NCBI GenBank assembly: GCA_946403085.1
Contig: CAMIYM010000009.1
Span: forward strand, 1-64,000
DNA: 64,000 nucleotides
Direction: 5' to 3'
Source of the DNA: an uncultured Clostridia bacterium
Lineage (GTDB): Bacteria; Bacillota; Clostridia; Saccharofermentanales; Saccharofermentanaceae
In this document: positions 17,604 to 26,035 of the stretch, piece by piece
Layout of the letters: every line of letters starts with the position of its first letter
Numbering within the stretch: position 1 is the stretch's first letter
Notes under the pieces: model-generated
Databases searched by the model: none
The model's input: the letters and a program-made list of their open reading frames with translations, nothing else
Told to the model about the DNA's origin: nothing
Program-made: the position numbers and the translations under genes

Positions 17604-19121
17604 GTGGCAGACCGCAAACGTTATTCATTTTACAGAGGACTATTTACAGGGGACGTTTTGAATTTTTCGAAGCGTTCCCCTTTTGTCAAGGAGATCATGT
17701 TCGAGAGGGTATATCCCACGAAGATCATCCTTCCTATGAAGATGCATTACGGTGTCCCTGCCGTACCTACGGTTAAGGTCGGAGATTACGTAAAGATCGG
17801 TCAGTGCGTAGGTGTTCCTGAGAAGGGTACGTTCGCAGTGCCTGTTCACAGCGGTATTTCAGGCAAGGTTACCAATATCTCAGAAATAAGGCTTCCCAAC
17901 GGTATCATCACACCGGCTGTTACCATTGCAAATGACATGAAGCGTAACAGGCTTGAATCTGTCAGACCGAGGTCAGGCTTCAAGCTTACAGCCAGTGAAG
18001 CTATCGGCATTATAAGAGATGCCGGTATCTGCGGAATGGGCGGTGAAGGTATTCCTACTGCTGCAAAGCTCAGAAGAGCCAGGACAGAAGTTGTTAAAGA
18101 TTTCCTAGTCAACTGCCTTCAGAGTGAGCCTTATTCAACGTCAGATCTTGTAGCTATTACGGAGTATCCTGATTATGTCGTGCTTGGTTCCTGCGCTTGT
18201 GCGAGAGCTGTAGGTGCATCCAAGTGCATATTCCTTATATCTGAAAACAGAAAAGAGCAAAGACAGTCTCTTTTATCTTCCATCGAAAAGATCAGGAACG
18301 ATTTCAAGGATCTTGAATTCGAGATAAAGCTCTTCAGGGAACGTTTCCCTCAGGGATACTACAGGCTTGTTGCAAGAGCTTTGTACGGTAAGAACCTTGC
18401 ATTGGGTGAGACGATAGAGAAATCCTGCAAAGCCGTTCTCTTTAACTGCTCGACGATGCTTGCATGCTGGGAGGCTCTGTCTGACAACATCCCCATGATG
18501 AGCAGGATCGTATCTGTTACAGGTGACGCTTCAGGCGGACACAATATGCTCGTTCCGATAGGAACACCCGTTTCCGAACTGCTCATGAATGCCCAGGATA
18601 TCAAGAACGGCAGTGACAGGATAGTGTGGGGAAACTGCCTCACCGGCATCGAGATCAAAGAGCCTGAGAATACCCCTGTCGTTAAGACCACATCTGTTAT
18701 TTCCGTCGTAAGACGCACCGAGGTTCCGAGGACACCCTGCATTCACTGCGGCCTTTGTTCCGAGTGCTGTCCTATGAATCTTTCGCCTAATACGATTTTC
18801 GAGATGCTTAATCAGGGATTAAGGCAAAAGGCTTCTGAAGAGGGTGCCAGAGAATGCATCGCTTGTGGTTCCTGTTCTTATGTATGTCCGGCGGGCATCA
18901 ATCTTACAACGGCAATTGCAAGCTTTGCAGGCGAGGGAAGGATCATTGAGGTTAACTCGCTCCTCGATAACACAAGTGCTGAAGATAAGACGCTCGAAGA
19001 ATATAATTCTTATGTAGGTGAGGCGTCACTTCTTGAAGACTATTCTGATGGCGCTGATAGTGATAAGAAGAAATCAAAGGATTCGATCACGCTTCCTTTT
19101 GAGAAGGATAAAGAAGTATGA
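17604..19121 (+). CDS. rnfC: Rnf electron-transport complex subunit C
   Basis: A 505-residue peripheral subunit that in Rnf complexes carries the NAD(H) site and two [4Fe-4S] clusters. The glycine-rich loop GMGGEGIPTAAKL and the segment VPIGTPVSELL match the flavin/NADH-binding core of RnfC and NuoF. The clusters are C379, C382, C385, C389 and C418, C421, C424, C428. The GTG at 17604 has only a weak ribosome site; a later ATG at 17698 would remove the N-terminal part and is less likely. The stop overlaps rnfD as ATGA. It is linked to rpoD by a 45-base gap. Confidence 0.9.
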   Translation: MADRKRYSFYRGLFTGDVLNFSKRSPFVKEIMFERVYPTKIILPMKMHYGVPAVPTVKVGDYVKIGQCVGVPEKGTFAVPVHSGISGKVTNISEIRLPNGIITPAVTIANDMKRNRLESVRPRSGFKLTASEAIGIIRDAGICGMGGEGIPTAAKLRRARTEVVKDFLVNCLQSEPYSTSDLVAITEYPDYVVLGSCACARAVGASKCIFLISENRKEQRQSLLSSIEKIRNDFKDLEFEIKLFRERFPQGYYRLVARALYGKNLALGETIEKSCKAVLFNCSTMLACWEALSDNIPMMSRIVSVTGDASGGHNMLVPIGTPVSELLMNAQDIKNGSDRIVWGNCLTGIEIKEPENTPVVKTTSVISVVRRTEVPRTPCIHCGLCSECCPMNLSPNTIFEMLNQGLRQKASEEGARECIACGSCSYVCPAGINLTTAIASFAGEGRIIEVNSLLDNTSAEDKTLEEYNSYVGEASLLEDYSDGADSDKKKSKDSITLPFEKDKEV

Positions 19122-20098
19122 GTACTGAATCAAGACAGCTTGCCCCCTTTATCCATACGGAGAAGAATGCTCCGTATATCTATATTACTATCCTTGTATC
19201 TCTGCTGCCGTGTGTCATTTGCGGTATTTTCTATTACGGACTGAGAGCTGCGATACTGATACTGTTCTGTATGGCAACTTTTGTCCTGGCAGACACCGTT
19301 TGCACGAGAGTTACGAAAAGAAGAACAGGTGATTATTTTGATTTGAGTTCACTTGTGGAAGGTCTGCTGATTGCTTTGCTTCTGCCGCCGGATACCACGC
19401 TTCTGATCGCTTTGTCGGCTGTTCTTTTCGCATCTGTCGTAACAAAGCAGGTCTTTGGCGGAGCAGGAAGCAACATTATTAATCCGGCCTGTGCAGGAAG
19501 ACTGTTTGCCGAACTCGTCTGGCCAAACGGGATCCAGGGTCTGTCTTATGGTGAGTATAATTCCAGATTTACCCTGATAACGCTTATCGTACAGAATGAA
19601 GAGAAAGTTCATCCTGACTTCTCCAGAATATCTTTTATCGAGCTTTTGAGCGGAAACTTCCCGGGAATGATCGGTACATCCTGTTTTGTCTGCATTCTTA
19701 TCGGAGGTATCTTCCTTACGCTTAAGGGAACCATGAGACTTTATTCTCCGGTTTCTTATATCTTTACTCTTCTTGCATTTTATCCGCTGTCCGTCCTTAT
19801 CGAGACGGGAACATTCAGCTATGACGGGATGATAATATACCTTTTCTCATCCGGTGCGATGTTCATAGCGGTATTCATTCTCGGGGATCTTACCACAATG
19901 CCGTCAAGATTTGCTCCAGGCGTATTTGCCGGAGTGGTATGCGGTGTGCTTACCTTAATAACCAAGCCATTCCTGAGTCCTATGGTCTCGCTTCTGGCAC
20001 CGGTGGTTGCGGTTAATTTCCTCTCATTTGTTTTGGACTTCTTCTCGAAAACACTTTCAAGAAGAAAGATCCACTCCAGGGAGGTGGATGTATCATGA
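19118..20098 (+). CDS. rnfD: Rnf complex membrane subunit D
   Basis: A 326-residue polytopic membrane protein of the RnfD/NqrB family. Recognisable segments are FGGAGSNIINPACAG, GMIGTSCFVCILIGG and FILGDLTTMPSRF, the counterparts of conserved FGGxGxNxFNPA, GSxGExS and xTDPVTSP blocks. Two features diverge. The usual D-x-x-[ST]-x-A-T-P site for covalently bound FMN before the GMIG block is not visible, and the Glu of GExS is Thr. Roughly eight to ten membrane helices are predicted by eye. It is translationally coupled to rnfC and to the next gene by 4-base overlaps. Confidence 0.88.
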   Translation: MSTESRQLAPFIHTEKNAPYIYITILVSLLPCVICGIFYYGLRAAILILFCMATFVLADTVCTRVTKRRTGDYFDLSSLVEGLLIALLLPPDTTLLIALSAVLFASVVTKQVFGGAGSNIINPACAGRLFAELVWPNGIQGLSYGEYNSRFTLITLIVQNEEKVHPDFSRISFIELLSGNFPGMIGTSCFVCILIGGIFLTLKGTMRLYSPVSYIFTLLAFYPLSVLIETGTFSYDGMIIYLFSSGAMFIAVFILGDLTTMPSRFAPGVFAGVVCGVLTLITKPFLSPMVSLLAPVVAVNFLSFVLDFFSKTLSRRKIHSREVDVS

Positions 20099-21462
20099 TG
20101 TCACATACCCAATTAAGACAGCTTATAGCAGAAGCATTTATCCTGTTTGCATTAGGCGCCATCCTTGTTATCGGAGGATTCTTCCTGTCCTCTGATAATG
20201 CGAGCAAGCGTATCCAGAATGAATATCATACAAGATTTGGATCAGTACTGGATTCCTTCTCATATGAGAAAGTTAAGAGCAAGGCTTTGAAGGATTATCC
20301 TGAGATAAAAGGTGTGTATATAGGTTACAGTTCTACGGGTATTCCGGAAGGTTATGTTGTTGATTTAACCGTACAGTCCCCCGGCGGACAGAACCTCAGC
20401 ATGCTTGTTTCCCTTGAGTATGAAAGCACCAGGATCAAAGGACTATCGATAAACAAGAACACAGAAGACGACAATGCTTATGTGATCAATGATGATGACA
20501 TGAAGCTTATTAAGGAAAAGCTTATCGGAAAGCAGATCCCCATTGCCTTTGTTGTCGAAGACAAACCTGCTGATGAAGAGACTAACGATGTTGTTACAGT
20601 TCCCGGCTTAAAGGATGGTGTTTACTACGCACAGCGTCTTTTCGACGACAGAAACCGTTATATCGATTATGTTGAGATGGAGATCGAGAACGGCATAATC
20701 AAGAAGGTGAAGTGGGACGCATTCAGCACAGATAAGACCAATCAGGACAGAAGTGAGGCATCGTTAAGAGGCGCTTATGTCATTTCCGGCCTTGACTGGG
20801 CTACACAGTCCTATAACGTCTGCCACGCTCTTCTTTCGTGCCAGGATCCTGACAGGCTTGCGATGAAGTCCGATGGTACAACAGACATAGTCAGCGGTGT
20901 TACATGCGATATCAGGCCCTTCGTGGAGCTCGCAAAAGAGTGTATTGAGTATTCGCGTGCAAGCTACGAGAAAGATGCCTATATGAAAGGTCTTGATGTT
21001 ATCCTGATGCATCTGTATCAGAAGACTGCTGCGGAGCTTGAATATGTTAATGAAGACGGCCACGTGGTCTTCTCATTCGAAAAGACGCCTGAGATCTATA
21101 CGAAGTATAACGATTCACAGTCTGCCATAGGTTATTATTCCGTTATGGAGATCGAAGCCAGCATAAAGGGTATTAAGACTCCTAATAGTACGAATAACAA
21201 CAATCCTGATAACAGTCAGGATACCGGCAACAATGGTAATAAGAAAACAAATTCGGACTACGATTCGACAGAAGATGGACTAAATCCCGGAGGTTCTTCA
21301 GATAATCAGATATTTACCGACAGTATGGATAACCTCCCTATGAGTGAGATGGCTACGTTCATACAGCCTGTCTCCGGTAAATACGACCAGACAAGAACCG
21401 TGGTCAAGGCATGCAATACATGTTACAAATTCCTCAAGGAATATCTGAACTGGAAGGTATAA
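20095..21462 (+). CDS. rnfG: RnfG-like membrane-anchored flavin-binding protein
   Basis: A 455-residue protein with one N-terminal membrane helix (about residues 12-30) and a large extracytoplasmic part. D264-IVSGV-T270 matches the D-x-x-S-G-A-T flavinylation motif of RnfG/NqrC, with Ala replaced by Val; T270 would carry FMN. A Gly-Tyr-Val segment before it and a DGVYYAQ...NGIIKKVKW segment resemble FMN-binding-domain strands. A low-complexity Asn/Ser/Asp linker follows, then a C-terminal segment (PVSGKYDQTRTVV). It is about twice the length of ordinary RnfG. The assignment rests on gene order and the SGVT site, with the rest diverged. Confidence 0.7.
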   Translation: MMSHTQLRQLIAEAFILFALGAILVIGGFFLSSDNASKRIQNEYHTRFGSVLDSFSYEKVKSKALKDYPEIKGVYIGYSSTGIPEGYVVDLTVQSPGGQNLSMLVSLEYESTRIKGLSINKNTEDDNAYVINDDDMKLIKEKLIGKQIPIAFVVEDKPADEETNDVVTVPGLKDGVYYAQRLFDDRNRYIDYVEMEIENGIIKKVKWDAFSTDKTNQDRSEASLRGAYVISGLDWATQSYNVCHALLSCQDPDRLAMKSDGTTDIVSGVTCDIRPFVELAKECIEYSRASYEKDAYMKGLDVILMHLYQKTAAELEYVNEDGHVVFSFEKTPEIYTKYNDSQSAIGYYSVMEIEASIKGIKTPNSTNNNNPDNSQDTGNNGNKKTNSDYDSTEDGLNPGGSSDNQIFTDSMDNLPMSEMATFIQPVSGKYDQTRTVVKACNTCYKFLKEYLNWKV

Positions 21463-21465
21463 CGA

Positions 21466-22614
21466 ATGGGTCTGTTTACTGAGAAATACAATACGCCATT
21501 CGATAATGAAGCGTCGAGAAGGAAAGTGGATGAGAAAGTGTCCGCTATCCATGTCAGACCTACAAGATATCTGACAACCAGAGGTTCTCTCCTTTTGGGC
21601 TATACTATGGTCTCTCTTTGCCTGGAATTTCTTTTGGCAGGGAATGCTATCTGGTGGCCTGTTGTATGTTCTTTTGTCTGCCTGTTTATATGGGCGGCAA
21701 CGCTGCGTTTCTTTATGCCGAGAAACCTGTCAGTGGTTTCTTTTGCATTTGTAATGGCACTTTTTATCACAGCGGGCGAATTCTCATACAGACTTGGATT
21801 CTGCGAACCATATGCGGCCGCAGGATTTATTCCTATGGCCTTAGGCATAATGTCAGTTGCAAGATTTAAAGAAGATGACAACGAGAAATACTCCAGACCT
21901 CAGTTCGGCAGTGAAGTCATGATCCCATACGGAATCGCTCTGGGATGCTCTTTGTTCGGAACATTGATCTCTTATATTTTCGAGAAACGCTATGTCTTCG
22001 TGTCACTCCTTGCAGCTGTAATGTTCCTTATAATAATGAGCTGGGCGGTATCAAGGATCTCTGGCACTCCAAGATGTGCCACATCCAAGGCCCTTACAGA
22101 ATTCTGGGATATTCCCGTAGCAGACATTGCTTCTTTGAGAAGGTTCCTGTTTGCCAGAGGTGAATTTGCTCTTTGCTGTGTTATCTGCACTGTTCTGCTG
22201 TTTATTGCAAGGTTTATAGTTGACGGCAACCTCTTCAGGATCATGGCTATTCCTGTCTGCCAGTTTACGGCTCTCTTATTCGGATCTATTGCCATCTATT
22301 CTGCCAAGCATAACTTCAGAAGTTCGATCTTCGGCCTGAGATACTTTATCAGTGGGGTGTCTATCGCAGCGGCATTTATTTCAGTTATGTTTGTCGTTAA
22401 TCCGAATATCCCCAAGATACAGCACCTTTTTATAATCCTCATATTCATTATTTGTGCTGATATCGTAATGACCGGACTTCTTTCCGTTATCAGAAGAAGA
22501 CTCATCTTCGTCTCAAAGTCCAAATACATTGACGGTCTCCCGTTCTACCTTGTCCTGATATCTTTGGTATTAATGCTTGCGGAAACCTGTCTTTATAGTA
22601 TTCCGGGTTTGTGA
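21466..22614 (+). CDS. Unrecognised polytopic membrane protein in the Rnf-like operon
   Basis: A 382-residue protein with about eleven hydrophobic segments, beginning three bases after the rnfG-like gene. It occupies the place where rnfE and rnfA normally follow, and none of rnfE, rnfA or rnfB is present nearby. Its length is close to two RnfA/E units. A phrase such as GFIPMALGIMSVARF faintly recalls the YIPLIVVNC...GRA segment of RnfA/E, but the cluster-binding Cys and the LGLCP motif are missing. I therefore do not name it. It could be a diverged RnfE-A fusion, a new subunit, or an unrelated membrane protein. Confidence 0.6.
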   Translation: MGLFTEKYNTPFDNEASRRKVDEKVSAIHVRPTRYLTTRGSLLLGYTMVSLCLEFLLAGNAIWWPVVCSFVCLFIWAATLRFFMPRNLSVVSFAFVMALFITAGEFSYRLGFCEPYAAAGFIPMALGIMSVARFKEDDNEKYSRPQFGSEVMIPYGIALGCSLFGTLISYIFEKRYVFVSLLAAVMFLIIMSWAVSRISGTPRCATSKALTEFWDIPVADIASLRRFLFARGEFALCCVICTVLLFIARFIVDGNLFRIMAIPVCQFTALLFGSIAIYSAKHNFRSSIFGLRYFISGVSIAAAFISVMFVVNPNIPKIQHLFIILIFIICADIVMTGLLSVIRRRLIFVSKSKYIDGLPFYLVLISLVLMLAETCLYSIPGL

Positions 22615-22620
22615 TATAAT
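22612..22620 (+). promoter_or_regulatory. Promoter of tRNA-Arg
   Basis: Extended -10 TGaTATAAT overlaps the stop codon of the preceding gene. A weak TTTATA lies 17 bases upstream. The tRNA begins 12 bases after the -10 box. Confidence 0.6.
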
Positions 22621-22631
22621 CTCGTACGCTT

Positions 22632-22708
22632 GATTGTGTAGCTCAGCTGGATAGAGCGACCGCCTCCTAAGCGGTAGGCCAGCGGTTCGAATCCGCTCAC
22701 GATCACCA
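22632..22708 (+). tRNA. tRNA-Arg (anticodon CCT)
   Basis: A full cloverleaf can be drawn. The acceptor GATTGTG pairs with CACGATC, and the anticodon stem is ACCGC/GCGGT around loop CTCCTAA. The T-arm carries GTTCGAATC. CCA is encoded (22706-22708). Anticodon CCT reads AGG codons for arginine. Confidence 0.95.
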
Positions 22709-22716
22709 GTATTTGC

Positions 22717-22746
22717 AAGGGGTTTGGGTTTCCAAGCCCCTTTTTT
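22717..22746 (+). terminator. Rho-independent terminator of tRNA-Arg
   Basis: AAGGGGTTTGG pairs with CCAAGCCCCTT and is followed by TTTTTT. Confidence 0.9.
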
Positions 22747-22776
22747 GTACTGGTTGTAAGCCCAACAATATAATCG

Positions 22777-22785
22777 TGTTATAAT
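22777..22785 (+). promoter_or_regulatory. Extended -10 promoter of the next membrane-protein gene
   Basis: TGtTATAAT lies about 57 bases before the ATG at 22842, with no clear -35. A GAGGGGAG at 22792-22799 is too far from that ATG to act as its ribosome site. Confidence 0.45.
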
Positions 22786-22841
22786 CCTTTTTGAGGGGAG
22801 ACTCTTAGTAAAGATAAACAGTTTTACTATTTAATGCTCAC

Positions 22842-24239
22842 ATGAACAGGCACATGACATGGGAAAAACCGGATAAGGCTGAATTAAGACAGCTTAATCT
22901 TGCCATGTTGTTTAAAGCTGTCAGATTGCTTTTGTCTTCGCTGGCTATTTTTGCTTATGTCCAATTAGTAATCTGGCTAAGTCCCGGTGAGTTCGATATC
23001 ACTTATACAGTTATAGTTTCTTTACCGATAGTCATATATTATTTCGTTTACAGAAATGCGATGGTGTTTGGCAGACATGAAGTCCCGGATGATTATGTTC
23101 AAGATAATTCGTTATACATATTCTTATGGGAATTCGCAAATATCATATTATTGATCCATTTATTCTTATATTTTGCAGAGAAGATTGGAATAGTGGGAAT
23201 AGTACTTGCGGCTCTGATGAGCGTTCTTACCTTTTGGAGAGAATGGTTCATGCTTATCCTCTTCGTATTAAGGAAGTATACTGTTAAGGACGGTGAAGTT
23301 TGTTTTCACCGAAAAAAGTTCTTAATCAATCGTTCAGGACATCCTGGTGCGCACCGCGCCGTTTGGTTTTCAGCAATTTTTGTTTTGGACTTCGAAGATG
23401 CATGCAAAAGAGAAATTCCCGTGATGGTTGATCTGTTTACATATCTCCGCTTCAAAAAGAACGGAGATGCGCTGCTAATCAACTATAAGTATGGGGAGTC
23501 TTATCTTTTCGAGATCGTTAAAACAAGGAAGAGGGCCGGTGATCCTGTCAGACAGAATGAAGTTATAGTATGGGCGCCTTATCTTTTCGAGAACGTCAAA
23601 ACAAAGAAGAGGATCGGTGAACCTGTCCAACAGGATGAAATGATAGAATTCAAATCAGAAGCACAGGCCGAAGATTTTACAGAATACAGAACAGAAACAA
23701 GTGACGCAGTTGATCCGGAGCTCTCCGACAGAGCAATAGTTTCCGGCCTTGCCCGGATGAGAATACTTAAGGAGGATCCTGACAAGGTAATTGACAAAGC
23801 GGAGTGGCATTACGATACAGCACGGCAGTGTTATTGCGAGCAGACAGGCAAGAACCCTGAAGAGCTGACTGAACAGGATGCGGATATCATCTGGGGATAT
23901 GCGGGAAATCACATCGCGTTCTTCATTACATGGCTTTTAAGGCATGACCTTCTCGGTAATACTCATTACGAGGATGTCATTGAGGCAGAGGATATCGAAG
24001 CTGTGAAAAAACAGGAAAAGACCGGTATGGATATCTTCAGTAAATATTGCTATATGTCATTTGCGGATAAGGATGTATCAGATCTGGTCATGGATTTTGT
24101 TAAGGACTATTACGATAAGCAGTATCTGAAAGATTACGGCGGATACATGCGAGACAAGGTCCTGAGCACCGGATTCTCGTGGGATGATTATCTTGGCTTT
24201 GAACCAGTGATCGACCGTGCTTTTGAGAAGTTTCACTGA
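22842..24239 (+). CDS. Membrane protein of unknown function with internal 26-residue repeat
   Basis: A 465-residue protein. About four membrane helices occupy residues 25-145. A charged cytoplasmic region contains two tandem 26-residue units (residues 221-246 and 247-272). The C-terminal part, from about 325, has the segment GYAGNHIAFFITWLLRHDLLG, which recalls DUF7832-like domains but is not a firm match. No clear ribosome site precedes the ATG; a start at the second Met (residue 5) is possible. It is the first gene of an accessory-looking block after tRNA-Arg. No function can be assigned. Confidence 0.6.
   Translation: MNRHMTWEKPDKAELRQLNLAMLFKAVRLLLSSLAIFAYVQLVIWLSPGEFDITYTVIVSLPIVIYYFVYRNAMVFGRHEVPDDYVQDNSLYIFLWEFANIILLIHLFLYFAEKIGIVGIVLAALMSVLTFWREWFMLILFVLRKYTVKDGEVCFHRKKFLINRSGHPGAHRAVWFSAIFVLDFEDACKREIPVMVDLFTYLRFKKNGDALLINYKYGESYLFEIVKTRKRAGDPVRQNEVIVWAPYLFENVKTKKRIGEPVQQDEMIEFKSEAQAEDFTEYRTETSDAVDPELSDRAIVSGLARMRILKEDPDKVIDKAEWHYDTARQCYCEQTGKNPEELTEQDADIIWGYAGNHIAFFITWLLRHDLLGNTHYEDVIEAEDIEAVKKQEKTGMDIFSKYCYMSFADKDVSDLVMDFVKDYYDKQYLKDYGGYMRDKVLSTGFSWDDYLGFEPVIDRAFEKFH
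23502..23657 (+). repeat. Tandem in-frame duplication of 78 bases
   Basis: Two units, 23502-23579 and 23580-23657, both begin TATCTTTTCGAG and encode YLFExVKTxKRxGxPVxQxExI. Differences between the copies are spread over all codon positions, so the duplication is not brand new. Confidence 0.85.
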
Positions 24240-24259
24240 AGCAGATTTTCTTGAATACT

Positions 24260-24268
24260 TGGTATAAT
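24260..24268 (+). promoter_or_regulatory. Extended -10 promoter
   Basis: TGgTATAAT lies about 88 bases before the ATG at 24356, without a matching -35. Confidence 0.4.
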
Positions 24269-24355
24269 TAAAGAGTAAGAGAAGACATTTTTAAGAGTTT
24301 TCTAAGTACAGTAAACTGTTCATAACGCAATAGTCATTTGATACGGATTGGTACT

Positions 24356-24727
24356 ATGGGTACGGTAATACTGTTCTATGTGATTATATTTGTTGGCTTT
24401 GGTCTTTGGCTCTTTTGGAGATTCATGTCTAATGATCTTTATAATGAGTATATCTTGTATGGAGTGATGGGTGGGGTTTGTTTGACGGATCTCATTCTTT
24501 TGATCTTTACTTATAACAGACTTACTGTAATTACTATTATTGCACTTGTCATAACATTCATATTCAGTTTAATGTCCAACACTGCATTTCTTGCGCGCTT
24601 TGAAAGCTTCAGAGAGACTATCGAAGACCGGCGAATGGCTATTGATCTTTGGAAGGATATAGTTATAGATGTTGCTTATGCTTTTTTACTGATTCAATTA
24701 TTGGTTATTGTTAGATCAACAATATAA
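24356..24727 (+). CDS. Small polytopic membrane protein, unknown
   Basis: A protein of 123 residues from the ATG at 24356, or 129 from a TTG at 24338. Neither start has a good ribosome site. Four hydrophobic segments are separated by short charged loops, one being ESFRETIEDRRMAIDLWKD. No family is recognised. The frame continues beyond its TAA straight into a stretch encoding an ABC-ATPase Walker B region, so this may be part of a decayed locus rather than a healthy gene. Confidence 0.45.
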   Translation: MGTVILFYVIIFVGFGLWLFWRFMSNDLYNEYILYGVMGGVCLTDLILLIFTYNRLTVITIIALVITFIFSLMSNTAFLARFESFRETIEDRRMAIDLWKDIVIDVAYAFLLIQLLVIVRSTI

Positions 24728-24943
24728 AGTGCGAAGATCTTCTTATTTGATGAGCCGACATCCGGACTTGATTATGCGCATATGGAAGTTGTCGCATCGC
24801 GCTTAAAGGAACTGGCAGCAAAAAGGCCTGAACCGCACATATGGATTTCCGGACATAAAAGGACTGGTAATCTGTCAGATGTGATCGTTATTCCTGAGTA
24901 TCAGGGGAAGGAACGTTCGGCGAAGTGGGGTCCATATCCGTGA
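24728..24943 (+). pseudogene. Remnant of an ABC transporter ATPase (Walker B end only)
   Basis: Directly after the preceding stop, the same frame reads KIFLFDEPTSGLDYAHMEVV followed by ASRLKELAAKRP, an unmistakable ABC-ATPase Walker B and D-loop of the CbiO/ECF kind. No Walker A or signature motif is upstream; membrane-protein sequence is there instead. The frame ends at TGA 24941-24943 and overlaps the 3' end of the convergent zinc-ribbon gene. It has no start or ribosome site. It is best explained as the 3' piece of a deleted gene. Confidence 0.8.
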
Positions 24944-25775
24944 ATTCCTTTATGAGCGCCTTATATCTTAAGAAAGACTGTTCTGCCTCAGCCTTCTTAT
25001 TATCGTGCTGTTCTGTCAGCTCAGCGAGTTCCTTTTTGTGAGGTGCCATGCTTGCAGTAAGTATTTTTGCAACGATGAACTTTATCAGGTGGTAGCCGCC
25101 TATGACCACTGCTGCTATTACCGCATAAGCAATGAGTCTACTCCATGACTCATCATTTACTGTGGATATTATTAAGTACAAAGGAAGCAGGACCGCAAGG
25201 CTGATGGCTGAGACTACTGCTTTTGGTCCCAGTTCAACTATTCCGTTCCAAATCTCAGTGAACAGATGGGTAATATTATATATTTCCTCTTGAATCTCGT
25301 GTATCTTCTTAGAGGATAGTTTTTTCTTATCGTTGATGCTTTTTTCTTCGGCTTTAAGATCCCTGTAATGATGAAGCTCATTAAGCGCCTCGCTTACCTT
25401 TTCGAAGTATGGTTTATGCTCAGGACGGCATTTGTCTATCGCGTTCAGCAGGGTGGGTTCATTAGAACTGATATGAACCTCGCTTTCATTGTACATCTGT
25501 TTCATGTCCGTCCATTTGTTTTTGCAAAGGAAGAGTCCACGCAGCGCTTCGAAGTCGTGTGGATCCTTGGTCAGCATAAAATCATAAGCATCCTTTGCCG
25601 AACCATACTCGTTCCTGATCAGCGCTTTGGAAGCTACTTCCTTAACATTATCCTCGCGGAAATATTCATAATCAAAAGAAACACCACAGAATGCACAGAT
25701 ATACATCTGCTTATCAAGATCAATGTCAAGAAGTCCGCCGCATGTCGGGCAGAGATTACTCTTCAATACTGCCAT
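24888..25775 (-). CDS. Zinc-ribbon membrane protein with coiled coils
   Basis: A 295-residue protein of unknown function. An N-terminal zinc ribbon (CPTCGG and CAFCG) is followed by a helical, TPR-like region (to about residue 130), a charged helix, two membrane segments (roughly residues 185-240) and a C-terminal coiled coil. The tail is rich in Pro, Ser and Thr. The second ATG at 25775 is chosen because AGGAGG lies six bases before it; the first ATG at 25781 abuts the AGGAGG and would be too close. Its layout is shared with other zinc-ribbon membrane proteins in this window. Confidence 0.75.
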   Translation of the reverse strand: MAVLKSNLCPTCGGLLDIDLDKQMYICAFCGVSFDYEYFREDNVKEVASKALIRNEYGSAKDAYDFMLTKDPHDFEALRGLFLCKNKWTDMKQMYNESEVHISSNEPTLLNAIDKCRPEHKPYFEKVSEALNELHHYRDLKAEEKSINDKKKLSSKKIHEIQEEIYNITHLFTEIWNGIVELGPKAVVSAISLAVLLPLYLIISTVNDESWSRLIAYAVIAAVVIGGYHLIKFIVAKILTASMAPHKKELAELTEQHDNKKAEAEQSFLRYKALIKEFTDMDPTSPNVPSPDTQE

Positions 25776-25903
25776 TCCCATCCTCCTATTCCATGTATCA
25801 AGTCAGATACTGACAATAATATTATCAATAGCGTAGTTCAATGGCAATAATTCAAGAGAACTAGAATAAGTATGGTCGCAGTTAATCAGTTTTCGACGCG
25901 GCT

Positions 25904-26016
25904 TAGTGTACAAACACTTTATATATCCACTAAATGCATCCGAAAAATGGTCAAATAGTGTACATAATCGCGAAAAGTACACTTTTTGCAGTGTTTTTGA
26001 GAGCAAATAGTGTACA
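25904..26016. promoter_or_regulatory. Cluster of AGTGT half-sites, probable multi-operator region
   Basis: The 323-base gap at 25782-26104 holds no gene. Within it CAAATAGTGTACA occurs twice exactly (25952-25964 and 26004-26016), and TAGTGTACA a third time (25904-25912). AGTGT, or its complement ACACT, appears six times (25905, 25914, 25957, 25979, 25990, 26009), several as inverted pairs. The cluster ends about 20 bases before the promoter at 26036. Repressor or activator operators are the simplest reading. The regulator is unknown. Confidence 0.6.
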
Positions 26017-26035
26017 GGTGGTGCCTGCGCTTGAA

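Noticed and set aside
21466..22614. Naming the membrane protein RnfE or RnfA
   Set aside because: The only resemblance is one short segment; the Cys motifs and the usual length are missing, so the name is not supported.
23502..23657. Transposon or insertion sequence
   Set aside because: The repeat is a simple in-frame tandem duplication with no inverted ends or transposase.
25904..26016. CRISPR-like array
   Set aside because: The repeated unit is only 9-13 bases, spacing is irregular and short, and no cas gene is present; an operator cluster fits better.
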